In this document: positions 29,701-36,560 of the stretch, one piece after another
Layout of the letters: each line of letters begins with the position of its first letter
Position numbering within the stretch: position 1 is the first letter of the stretch
Assembly (NCBI RefSeq): GCF_001667945.1
Contig: NZ_LZJK01000046.1
Span: 62,001-126,000 of the forward strand
Origin: Mycolicibacter sinensis
Lineage (GTDB): Bacteria > Actinomycetota > Actinomycetes > Mycobacteriales > Mycobacteriaceae
Direction of reading: 5' to 3'
DNA length: 64,000 nucleotides
Made by a program: the position numbers and the translations under genes
Notes under the pieces: generated by a model
The model's input: the letters and a program-made list of their open reading frames with translations, nothing else
The model's database searches: none
Told to the model about the DNA's origin: nothing

Positions 29701-32128
29701 AGTCGCCGTTGAGCACCGGCGCCGGCCCGGCCGGGTCGACCACCGTGGAGATGAACGGGATCTGCGGGGCCGCCGGCACCAAATCCGCCAGCTGCGCGCG
29801 CAACTCATCCAGAATCGGATCCATGAACGCGGTATGGGAAGCCACCTCCATATTGACCCGCCGCGCAAACCGCTCCCGCGCCGACACCGCCGCAATCACC
29901 GCATCCACATCCGCCGGCAACCCAGCCACCACCGTCTGCCGCGGCGACAAATACCCCGCCACCGCCACCTGCGGATACCCCGCCAACAACTCACGTGTCG
30001 CATCGGCGTCCAACTCCAACAACGCCACCGCACCCTGACCGGCTTGCCGCGACATCAAAGCCGACCGCGCCGCAATCACCTTCACACCCTGCTCGGCGGT
30101 CAGCGCCCCGGCCACCACCGCCGCCGACACCTCCCCCATCGAATGCCCGATCACCGCAGCCGGGACCACCCCATAGGACCGCCACAACGCCGCCAACGCC
30201 AACTGCAACCCCATGATCACCGGCTGCACCTGAGCATCACCGGAGATCTCCGCGCCCTGGGCAATCACCTCCCGCAGCGAAAAACCCACCTCACGGACAA
30301 ACACCGGCTCCAACTCATCAATCGCCGCAGCAAACACCGGCTCATCCGCCAACAACCGCCGACCCATCCCCGCCCAATGCGAACCCTGACCGGAGAACAC
30401 GAACACCGGCCGGGAATCTGACGGGCGGATCCGCGGTTCGGCGACACCGGCGCCACTCTCTCCGGCGGCCAGTGCGGTCAATCCGGCCACTGCGGCGGCG
30501 CGATCCCGGGCGCACACGCCGGCGGTGTACTTGAAGCGGCTGCGGTGTTCGCGCAGGGTATAGGCGACGTCGGCCAGCGGCACCTCGGCGCCTTCGCCGG
30601 CCATCCATTCGGCCAGCACACCGGCGGTGGCCGCGATGCGCGCCGGCGACTTACCCGACACCAGCAACGTGCTGACCACCGGCGCCGGGGCGACCTCGAT
30701 CTCGGCGGATTCGGTGGCAGGGGCCTGTTCGATCACCACATGCGCGTTGGTGCCCGACACCCCGAACGACGACACCCCCGCCCGACGCGGACGCGACACC
30801 GCCGGCCACGCCATCGCCTGCGACGGAATCTGAAACTTCGACGCCCCCGCACTGGCATTCGGCGTCAACTGCGAGAAATTCAGATGCCGCGGAATGAACC
30901 CGTGCTGCACCGACAACACCGTCTTGATGAAACCCGCCACCCCAGCGGCAGATTCGAGATGCCCCAGGTTGGTCTTGACCGACCCCAACACCAACGGCGC
31001 GGCCGCACCCCGCTCACCGAACACCGCCGACAACGCATCCAACTCGATCGGATCACCCAACGCCGTACCGGTCCCATGCGCCTCGACATAGTCGATATCA
31101 CCAGGAGACAACCGCGCCGCAGCCAACGCCGCCCGCAACACCTTCTGCTGCGCCGGACCCGACGGCACCGTCTGACCACTCGACGGCCCATCCTGATTCA
31201 CCGCCGACCCCCGCACCACCGCAAGAACCCGGTCACCATCACGCTGCGCATCCGAAAGCCGCTTGAGCACCACCACCCCAGCACCCTCGCTGCGGACGTA
31301 ACCGTCGGCGGCGGCATCAAAGGTCTTGCACTGCCCATCAGGGGCCAACATCCCCCACCGCGACGTCGCAATGCTGTTCTGCGGCGTCAGCATCAGGTTC
31401 ACCCCGGCCGCCAAGGCCTGATCAGACTCCCGGCGCCGCAAACTCTGACACGCCAGGTGAATCGTCACCAACGACGACGAACACGCAGTATCAAGCATGA
31501 TCGCCGGACCATGCACCCCAAGGAAATACGCCAGCCGACCGGCCGCGAAATTGGCGGCATTGCCGAACGGCACGTAGGGATCGATGTCGGCGGGACGGAT
31601 ACTGCCGCCGATGTTGAGGGCGTAGTCGTTGGTGGTCAGCCCGACGAAGACGCCGGTCTGCGTGCCCCGGATCGCCTCCTTGGTGATCCCGGCATGCTCC
31701 AACGCCTCGAACGCCACCTCCATCAACAACCGCTGCTGAGGATCCATCGCATCGGCCTCACGCGGCGAAATACCAAAAAACTCCGCGTCAAACTCCGCAG
31801 GCTGCCACGAGGTCAAAAACCCACCCTCGCGAGAACAAATCGTCCCCGGCACCGAATGATCCGACGAATAAAACGCATCCGCATCCCAACGATCCGCCGG
31901 AACCCGAACAATCCCCGAACCCTCAGCACACAACAACCGCCAGAAACCCGCCGGATCATGAACCCCGCCCGGCAACCGACAACCCAAACCCACCACCGCG
32001 ATCGGCTCGGTATCACCGGCCTCAGCCACCGCCAACCGCGCCGTCAAATCATCAATCTTGCGCAGCGCCTCAGCAACAATCGCCCGGCGATCCGGCCCCC
32101 CGGCCGGCACTGCATTCATCTCGCTCAA
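26762..32128 (-). CDS. PKS A: KS-AT-DH-KR-ACP synthase with head copied from PKS C
   Basis: 1788 aa. Start TTG 32128 (ATG 32119 alternative), with the same upstream sequence as PKS C. KS about 41-465 (Cys216, His351, His390). AT about 573-870 (GHSMG, Ser663; VASH 762-765). DH-like region about 925-1195 (HxxxGxxxxP at 959-968 intact, Asp1119). KR about 1395-1600 (TGGMGALG 1404-1411, Tyr1561), but the residue 13 before Tyr, the usual catalytic Ser, is Ala1548. ACP about 1670-1745 (Ser1706 in GLNSV). The tail from about residue 890 on is unlike PKS C until the ACP and recalls PpsA. The C-terminus VLNELFDSVESA resembles that of PKS C. It lacks the N-terminal ACP that the first module of this pathway needs. 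Confidence 0.86.
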   Translation of the reverse strand: MSEMNAVPAGGPDRRAIVAEALRKIDDLTARLAVAEAGDTEPIAVVGLGCRLPGGVHDPAGFWRLLCAEGSGIVRVPADRWDADAFYSSDHSVPGTICSREGGFLTSWQPAEFDAEFFGISPREADAMDPQQRLLMEVAFEALEHAGITKEAIRGTQTGVFVGLTTNDYALNIGGSIRPADIDPYVPFGNAANFAAGRLAYFLGVHGPAIMLDTACSSSLVTIHLACQSLRRRESDQALAAGVNLMLTPQNSIATSRWGMLAPDGQCKTFDAAADGYVRSEGAGVVVLKRLSDAQRDGDRVLAVVRGSAVNQDGPSSGQTVPSGPAQQKVLRAALAAARLSPGDIDYVEAHGTGTALGDPIELDALSAVFGERGAAAPLVLGSVKTNLGHLESAAGVAGFIKTVLSVQHGFIPRHLNFSQLTPNASAGASKFQIPSQAMAWPAVSRPRRAGVSSFGVSGTNAHVVIEQAPATESAEIEVAPAPVVSTLLVSGKSPARIAATAGVLAEWMAGEGAEVPLADVAYTLREHRSRFKYTAGVCARDRAAAVAGLTALAAGESGAGVAEPRIRPSDSRPVFVFSGQGSHWAGMGRRLLADEPVFAAAIDELEPVFVREVGFSLREVIAQGAEISGDAQVQPVIMGLQLALAALWRSYGVVPAAVIGHSMGEVSAAVVAGALTAEQGVKVIAARSALMSRQAGQGAVALLELDADATRELLAGYPQVAVAGYLSPRQTVVAGLPADVDAVIAAVSARERFARRVNMEVASHTAFMDPILDELRAQLADLVPAAPQIPFISTVVDPAGPAPVLNGDYWANNVRQPARVSQAITAAGEKYGTFIEISPHPILTHTIDENLETVPHCSVATLVRNGDDTVSFHEHLNRAHPVSPRELPHPAEPHPVLPASPWRHTHHWLENENSVSAAESAPRPGVLLGTHIKIGATPTVHLWQARLAPESKPYPGVHRNNGVELVPASVLLQTLSEAAIAVSGQPAVSDIRFEHPILVDRPRTIQVVADAESVVILSKSVSSKSVTDDDAGVRWIKHLSARITPRGEPASDGTEAMHKNGHAGTQFDDDAVTSLWLTWGSEGRPFDWSLVSGRSTPVELRADIEAAESAPGTVALLDAALHVARLVDGSNPELMVPAAVDSIRFAAAPPADGRAGVTVHRRDGGDGPLVVDIAVTTPDGGRCADIRGLRYAALDTATPAQDPSSIAHAIEWRPWDAAPGTPDQPGTLAVVGDGAAAEALLGGLTAAGHRTAGIAEAQAVVYVADSRPDESDLDCASRLVGEVSDLVARLAERDTHPPALWIVTQGVHEAASDAAVRQSCLWGLAGVIRAEQPQLCGGLVDLPADPAGIAEGVGTLSAVLRTPAKSILVLRNGQFLAPTFTPISGPPQREPMVCQPDGAYLITGGMGALGLLMAGWLADRGARRLVLAGRSALPPRRDWDNDDLDADIRHKVAAIRALERRGVSVDVAALDIGSRDGVVDLLARRDAAGAPPIRGIIHAAGVTEGQLLTEVDDDRLRDTMWPKVAGAQVLHELFPPASVDFFFMTAAAGAVFGVPGQGAYASANAYLDGLARARHLRGCHSVSLDWVAWKGLGFGAEAHVVLHELERMGSRPISPAEAFAAWDHVEHYDVAQAVMVPLPLEGSVGRPGSSAADGAAPTRDWSQLPADEILSELEIGLRSILARELRMPEADLQLDRPFAELGLNSVMAMAVRRDIEALVGLELSATMLWNHPTTAALAAHLTGKLLPQEESGDDPAAANGALPESADSVLNELFDSVESAPAGWDGI
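29674..32082. repeat. 2.4-kb near-identical repeat, copy in PKS A
   Basis: This is the partner of 19531-21939. The different flanks on both sides (new AT end at about 29640-29673, different first codons at 32083-32118) show that only the KS-AT head was exchanged. Similarity resumes for another 48 bp upstream of the start codon (see 32120-32167). Confidence 0.93.
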
Positions 32129-32167
32129 CTCAACCTCCCCGAAAGCTGCGCGAGCAGCTCGTCATCT
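32120..32167 (-). pseudogene. Fossil of the 3' end of PKS B between FAAL and PKS A
   Basis: On the minus strand the bases after the FAAL stop would encode [13 protein letters not shown] and a TGA that overlaps the PKS A TTG start. PKS B ends [13 protein letters not shown] with the same TGA/TTG overlap onto PKS C. Only about three bases differ over 48. It has no start or body, so it is a leftover of the copied PKS B/PKS C junction. It now serves as the ribosome binding region of PKS A. Confidence 0.9.
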
Positions 32168-32168
32168 G

Positions 32169-33926
32169 TCACACAGACCGAGCGGAAGCATCCAGTCGGT
32201 CGAACCCGTCCCGCTGGTAGATCTCTACGCAGCTGGAGCGCCGGATCTTGCCGCTGGTCGTGATCGGGATGGCACCCTGTGGCACCAGAACCAGATCGCC
32301 GACCGCCAGACCGTGCGCTTTCGACAACGCGGCCGTGACCTTCCGCCTCACCTCGTTCAGCCTGTCAGCGACCTCCTCATCCGAGCCCCCCTTGTTCTTG
32401 AACTCGGCGATCGTAACAAGCTCTTCCGACCGGCTGTTCGGGATGGACACCGCGGCGACACGCCCACCGGTGATTTCTTGGACGGTGGCCTCGATGTCGT
32501 CCGGGTAGTGGTTCTTCCCGTCGACGATCAGCAGGTCCTTGATCCGGCCGACAATGTAGAGCTCGCCGTCGGAGACCACCCCGAGGTCGCCGGTCTTGAG
32601 CCAAGGCCCCTGAGGCGTGCCCGGCGACGGGTTGACCAGTTTGCCACTGAAGGTCGCCTCGGTGGCCTGCTGGTTGTGCCAGTAGCCCGCGGCGACGTTG
32701 GGGCCGTACGCCCAGATCTCGCCGACCTTGCCCTCCGGGTTCTCCGTCTGGGTGTCCGGGTCCACGATGCGCACCGTGCAGGCGCGGGGCACCCCGCAGC
32801 TGACCAGCTCGACGCCGCCCTCGGGGCCGCTCGGCTCGGCGGTGCCGTTCGCGAGCTTGGTGTAGTCGAAGCGCGGGGTCGGCGGCGGGCTGCCGGGGGT
32901 GTTCGAGGTCAGGTAGACCGTGGCCTCGGCCAGCCCGTAGCCGGGCCGCAGCGCCGCCGGGTTGAGGTTGAACTTGGCGAACCGGTCGACGAGCCGCCGC
33001 AGCGTGGCCGCGTGCACCCGCTCGGCGCCGAAGGCGAAGGTGTGGACGCGGCTCAGGTCGAGGCCTTCCATGTCCTCGTCGGAGGTGCGCCGGACAGCCA
33101 GCTCATAGGCGAAGTTGGGTCCACCGGTGTAGGCATTGGGGTAGCTGGCCACCAGCTGCATCCAGCGGGCCGGTTTGGCCAGGAAGGCCATCGGGCTGAA
33201 GATCACCGCCTGATGGCCGCCCACCAGCGGGAAGATGATGCCGCACATCAGGCCCAGGTCGTGGTAGAAGGGCAGCCAGGCCACCAGCGTGGTGTCGTCG
33301 GGCACCTTCTTTCCGACGTTCTCGAACGTGTCGGCGATCATCTGCCGCATGTTCTCGATCGCGTTGTGGTGCCCCACCATGACGCCGGCGGGAGTCCGGG
33401 TCGAGCCGGAGGTGTACTGCAGGAACGCCACCTTGGTGTGTGCGGTGGCGGTGGGCGCCACCGCCGGCGGGGAGTCGAGGTCCAGCGCGTCCACCTCGAT
33501 CACCACCGGCGGTGTGCCGCCGAGGTCACTGATCGAGCTCGCGATGTCGCCGACGGCGGCCGACGTGGTCAGGATCGCCGCCGGGGCGCAGTCGCGCAGC
33601 GCTGCCGACACCCGCTCGTCGTGCACACCGAACATCGGTACCGGCAGCGGAACGGCGATCATCCCCGCCTCCAGCGCGCCGTAGAACCCGACGATGTACT
33701 CCATGCTCTGCGGGGCCAACAGCGCCACCCGGTCGCCCGGGGAGGCGCAGGTCGCCAGTTCGGCCGCCACCACCTGGGCGCGGTTGCGCAGCTGCGACCA
33801 GGTCACGGTCTCGCGGTATCCGGCCGGGTCGACGTCGAAGTCGATGAAGGTGTAGGCAGGCGCATCCGGTTTTTCCCGGGCCCGCTCCGCCAACAAGCTC
33901 GGAATGTGCGATTGAGTGGCCGGCAT
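32169..33926 (-). CDS. fadD26: FadD26-like fatty acyl-AMP ligase (FAAL)
   Basis: 585 aa from ATG 33926 (MPATQSHIPSLL, close to FadD26 MPVTDRSVPSLL); a GTG at 33968 would add 14 unrelated residues. AGGAG lies upstream. Y-T-S-G-S-T-R-T-P-A-G at 171-181 is the P-loop, Y-G-L-A-E-A at 330-335 motif A5, T-G-D-L at 445-448 motif A7, and T-T-S-G-K-I at 556-561 the catalytic Lys560 region. FAALs activate long-chain fatty acids as acyl-adenylates and pass them to an ACP rather than CoA. The gene precedes the five synthases, separated from PKS A by only 40 bp, so it should load the starter. The natural acceptor is probably the N-terminal ACP of PKS B, which is not the adjacent gene. Confidence 0.92.
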   Translation of the reverse strand: MPATQSHIPSLLAERAREKPDAPAYTFIDFDVDPAGYRETVTWSQLRNRAQVVAAELATCASPGDRVALLAPQSMEYIVGFYGALEAGMIAVPLPVPMFGVHDERVSAALRDCAPAAILTTSAAVGDIASSISDLGGTPPVVIEVDALDLDSPPAVAPTATAHTKVAFLQYTSGSTRTPAGVMVGHHNAIENMRQMIADTFENVGKKVPDDTTLVAWLPFYHDLGLMCGIIFPLVGGHQAVIFSPMAFLAKPARWMQLVASYPNAYTGGPNFAYELAVRRTSDEDMEGLDLSRVHTFAFGAERVHAATLRRLVDRFAKFNLNPAALRPGYGLAEATVYLTSNTPGSPPPTPRFDYTKLANGTAEPSGPEGGVELVSCGVPRACTVRIVDPDTQTENPEGKVGEIWAYGPNVAAGYWHNQQATEATFSGKLVNPSPGTPQGPWLKTGDLGVVSDGELYIVGRIKDLLIVDGKNHYPDDIEATVQEITGGRVAAVSIPNSRSEELVTIAEFKNKGGSDEEVADRLNEVRRKVTAALSKAHGLAVGDLVLVPQGAIPITTSGKIRRSSCVEIYQRDGFDRLDASARSV

Positions 33927-34493
33927 AGCGATGTTTTCTCCTTGTGCTGTCAGGTCCGCGGACCTCACCTGCTGAGTACTTCGTCCCCGTCGAAAGTCGT
34001 CAGGCGTCTGGTCCGGACTGACGGTTCGCTGCGCGGTGGTCCTGCACAGCGGAGGTATGCAATTGGATTAGCGACATTTGGGATGTGTCCCATGCGAGGC
34101 CGGGTCCGGTGGGCACGTTGCCCGACCTGCTCAGCCGAGAACTTCAGCCTTAACCGGGGCCGGTCGCCCGCCATGCCGGTCAAAGGTGAGGGCGGGTACA
34201 GCCGGGCGCCGAGATCGCGCGGCCGATGCGGCCGGTGCGGGTGATTCGACCATCGACACGGGTACCCCTTCTGGATGTGGAACCAACGCAAAAACTCCTT
34301 GGACCCCGACATCCCAGGTGTTTCCCTCCCGCGGAGGTTACCACGTAGGCGCTGTTGACAAGGAATTTATGGGTGTCCATACAGTGCTGACGCAGTAGAC
34401 CCGGCATCGTAGCGCAGAAAACACGTCCAGCACCAGCGGTCACACCGGCACCAACAGGTACCTCACAGGATGGCTGCCGGGGTGCCGGTGTCA
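33927..34493. other. 567-bp intergenic region before the FAAL-PKS operon
   Basis: There is no convincing gene; short frames in both directions have no ribosome binding site or recognisable product. GC content is lower around 34040-34090 and 34330-34400, which are the likeliest places for promoters of the long operon. The minus strand at 34050-34080 has AT-rich hexamers but no clear -35/-10 pair. It separates tesA from FAAL, so the PKS operon probably has its own promoter here. Confidence 0.5.
34355..34383 (+). promoter_or_regulatory. Candidate sigma-70-type promoter with embedded inverted repeat
   Basis: TTGACA at 34355-34360 is followed after 17 bp by CATACA at 34378-34383. The spacer and -10 contain TATGG-GTGT-CCATA (34368-34381), a short inverted repeat that could be an operator. 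The direction is plus, into the 3' end of tesA, so it would make an antisense or short RNA. It is only a pattern match. Confidence 0.3.
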
Positions 34494-35201
34494 TCACCGG
34501 CAATAGACCGCGAGTTTCTCCTCGATGGCGCCGACGAGCTCCGGCAGGTGATCGTTGAGGTAGAAGTGGTGCCCGGGCTCGGTGAACGTCCGGACGCTGA
34601 ACTCGCCGGTGGTGCGCTCGGCCCAGGGAGCGACCTTGTCGGCGGTGGCGACGTCGTCCTGGTCGCCGTGGAAGGCCACGATCGGGCAGGACACCCGGGC
34701 CTCGGGCGGGCAGTCGTAGTTCGCGATGGCTTTCAGCCCACGCAGCGTCGGCAGGATCTTCGCCGCGAATTCCTCGTTCTCCAGAAACTCCGGATTGACT
34801 CCGGTCATCTGGCTGACCGCCTCGAGCAGTCCGCGATCGGAGTCGCCGATGTTGTCGTACCCCGCTCGCCCCGGTGCGCCCGCGGCGGACACGAACAGCG
34901 CCGCGATCGCCTTGCCCTCGGCCTCGAACCGGCGGGCCACCTCGAAGGCCAGCAGGGCGCCCATACTGTGCCCGAAGAAGGCGGCCGGTCCGCCGGTCGG
35001 CGAGGGCAGCTTCTCGCAGACCCGGTCGGCGAGATCCTCGATGCTGGTGAACGCACCAAGGTCATGGTTGCCGCCCTTGCCCGGGTACTGCACACCGATG
35101 CGTTTGACATCGGTGGCGAACGCCTTGGAGAACGGAACGTAGTACTGCGGCGATCCGCCGGCGTGCGGGAAGATGTAGAGCTTCGGCGTACGGTCTGTCA
35201 C
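34494..35201 (-). CDS. tesA: TesA-like type II thioesterase
   Basis: About 235 aa from GTG 35201; a GTG three codons upstream (35210) is also possible. It opens with LYIFPHAGG, the oxyanion-loop segment of TesA and GrsT thioesterases. G-H-S-M-G at 77-81 carries the nucleophile Ser79, D180 in HGDQDD fits the acid, and PGHHFYLND near 209-217 carries the catalytic His. TesA interacts with PpsE and is needed for release or proofreading in PDIM synthesis. The gene lies 26 bp after lipL on the same strand and 567 bp before FAAL, so its expression may follow the mutAB-lipL block. In M. tuberculosis tesA is also just upstream of fadD26. Confidence 0.88.
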   Translation of the reverse strand: MTDRTPKLYIFPHAGGSPQYYVPFSKAFATDVKRIGVQYPGKGGNHDLGAFTSIEDLADRVCEKLPSPTGGPAAFFGHSMGALLAFEVARRFEAEGKAIAALFVSAAGAPGRAGYDNIGDSDRGLLEAVSQMTGVNPEFLENEEFAAKILPTLRGLKAIANYDCPPEARVSCPIVAFHGDQDDVATADKVAPWAERTTGEFSVRTFTEPGHHFYLNDHLPELVGAIEEKLAVYCR

Positions 35202-35227
35202 TCGGGACACCCTAACGGGTGCACCGG

Positions 35228-36493
35228 CTACCCGATTGCGGCATCCCGCTCGGCGAACGGTGCCCCGAGCCGCGGCACGGTGCTGATTCCGTGCCGGCGG
35301 CCGCGGGCGACACCCCGGCGGATCAGTGCGGCCGTCCCGACGAAACCGGCATGGTCGAGCGCCACGAACGGGGTCAGCAGCCGGTTGTGCACGAATCCGA
35401 ACGCCAGCCCCGACGCCGGGTCGGCCCAGCCCACCGAGCCGCCCAGCCCGACGTGGCCGAAGCCCGGCAGCACCTGGCCGAACGGAACACCGTGATAGCC
35501 GAGGTGAAACGCCAGCGGAACGCCGACGGTGCGGTCCAGCTCCAGGGTGTGCCGACCGGTCAGGCCGTCCACCAATCGGCGGGACAGGAACTGGGTGCCG
35601 TCGATCCGCCCGCCGTTGGCCAGTGCGCCGTAGAGGCGGGCCAATCCTCGCGCGGTCGCGACGCCGTTGATGGAGGCGGCCTCGGTGTCCAGGAAGGGGA
35701 TGTCGCCGCGCACCGTGCCCATCACGCCGGGGAAGTAGAACGCGCCGAGTCCCCCGTACGGCAGCAGCGCGGCAGCCTTGGGCACCAGGAAATCCACCAC
35801 CGGGTTCTGCCGGTTGCGTTGCGGCATGATGATCTCCGCGGCAACGGTCGGCGCACCGGCCGGTGGCCGGCCCAGGTGCAGGCCATCGGTGTCCAGCGGG
35901 GCGGCCAGCTCGGCGCGGAACAAGTCCCGCATGCCGACGCCGGTGACGGCCCGGGCCAGCCCGGAGAGCAGCCAGCCGTAGGTCAACGCGTGGTAGGCGG
36001 GCTTGCCGAACTCGCGGCCAGGTGCCGCGGCAGCCATCCGCGCTTCCATCGCCAGGTGGTCCAGCAGGTCCGCTCTGCTGGCGCCGTGCAGGTGAGTCAG
36101 CCCGACCCGGTGGCCCAGCAGCTGCCGGACGGTGATCGCGGCCTTTCCGTTCGCGCCGAACTCCGGCCAGTACTGCGCCACCGGGACGTCGTAGTCGATC
36201 AGACCCCGGTCGACCAGCCGGTGGATGACCGTCGACGCCGCACCCTTGGTCGCCGAGAACACCATGGCGCCGGTGTCGGCCGACCACGGCACCCGGCCCG
36301 CCCGGTCCGACCATCCGGTCCACACGTCGACGACGGGCCGGCCGTCCAGGTACACCGCCAGCGCCCCACCGCCGTAGCGGCGGCCGGGGAACATCGCCGC
36401 GAAGGCGCGCACCGCGCAGCCGAAGTTCGGGTCTGCCGCGCCGTGCACGTTCGCCGGAAGCGCCGTCTGGCGCGGGTCGGGATGCTGCCTCAT
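35228..36493 (-). CDS. lipL: LipL-like serine hydrolase (beta-lactamase/esterase fold)
   Basis: About 421 aa from ATG 36493; a TTG three codons upstream is better placed to GAGG and may be used. S-A-T-K-G near residue 80 is the SxxK motif of class C beta-lactamase-like esterases, and L-T-Y-G-W near residue 165 matches the Tyr motif. G-F-G-H-V-G-L-G-G-S near residue 345 is the HxG motif. Length and text fit M. tuberculosis Rv1497 (LipL, 429 aa), which has esterase activity and is cell-wall associated. There is no obvious signal peptide. It follows meaB, as in M. tuberculosis, and marks the border between conserved backbone and the accessory lipid locus. Confidence 0.88.
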   Translation of the reverse strand: MRQHPDPRQTALPANVHGAADPNFGCAVRAFAAMFPGRRYGGGALAVYLDGRPVVDVWTGWSDRAGRVPWSADTGAMVFSATKGAASTVIHRLVDRGLIDYDVPVAQYWPEFGANGKAAITVRQLLGHRVGLTHLHGASRADLLDHLAMEARMAAAAPGREFGKPAYHALTYGWLLSGLARAVTGVGMRDLFRAELAAPLDTDGLHLGRPPAGAPTVAAEIIMPQRNRQNPVVDFLVPKAAALLPYGGLGAFYFPGVMGTVRGDIPFLDTEAASINGVATARGLARLYGALANGGRIDGTQFLSRRLVDGLTGRHTLELDRTVGVPLAFHLGYHGVPFGQVLPGFGHVGLGGSVGWADPASGLAFGFVHNRLLTPFVALDHAGFVGTAALIRRGVARGRRHGISTVPRLGAPFAERDAAIG

Positions 36494-36560
36494 GATTGGC
36501 AATCTACCTCGCGACCGGCGCAGATAAGTCGAGTTATCCGGCGCGTCGGCGGTTAGGCGG

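Noticed and set aside
33965..34312. Minus-strand 115-codon frame in the FAAL upstream region
   Set aside because: Arg-rich, no ribosome binding site and no similarity that I can recognise. Treated as non-coding.
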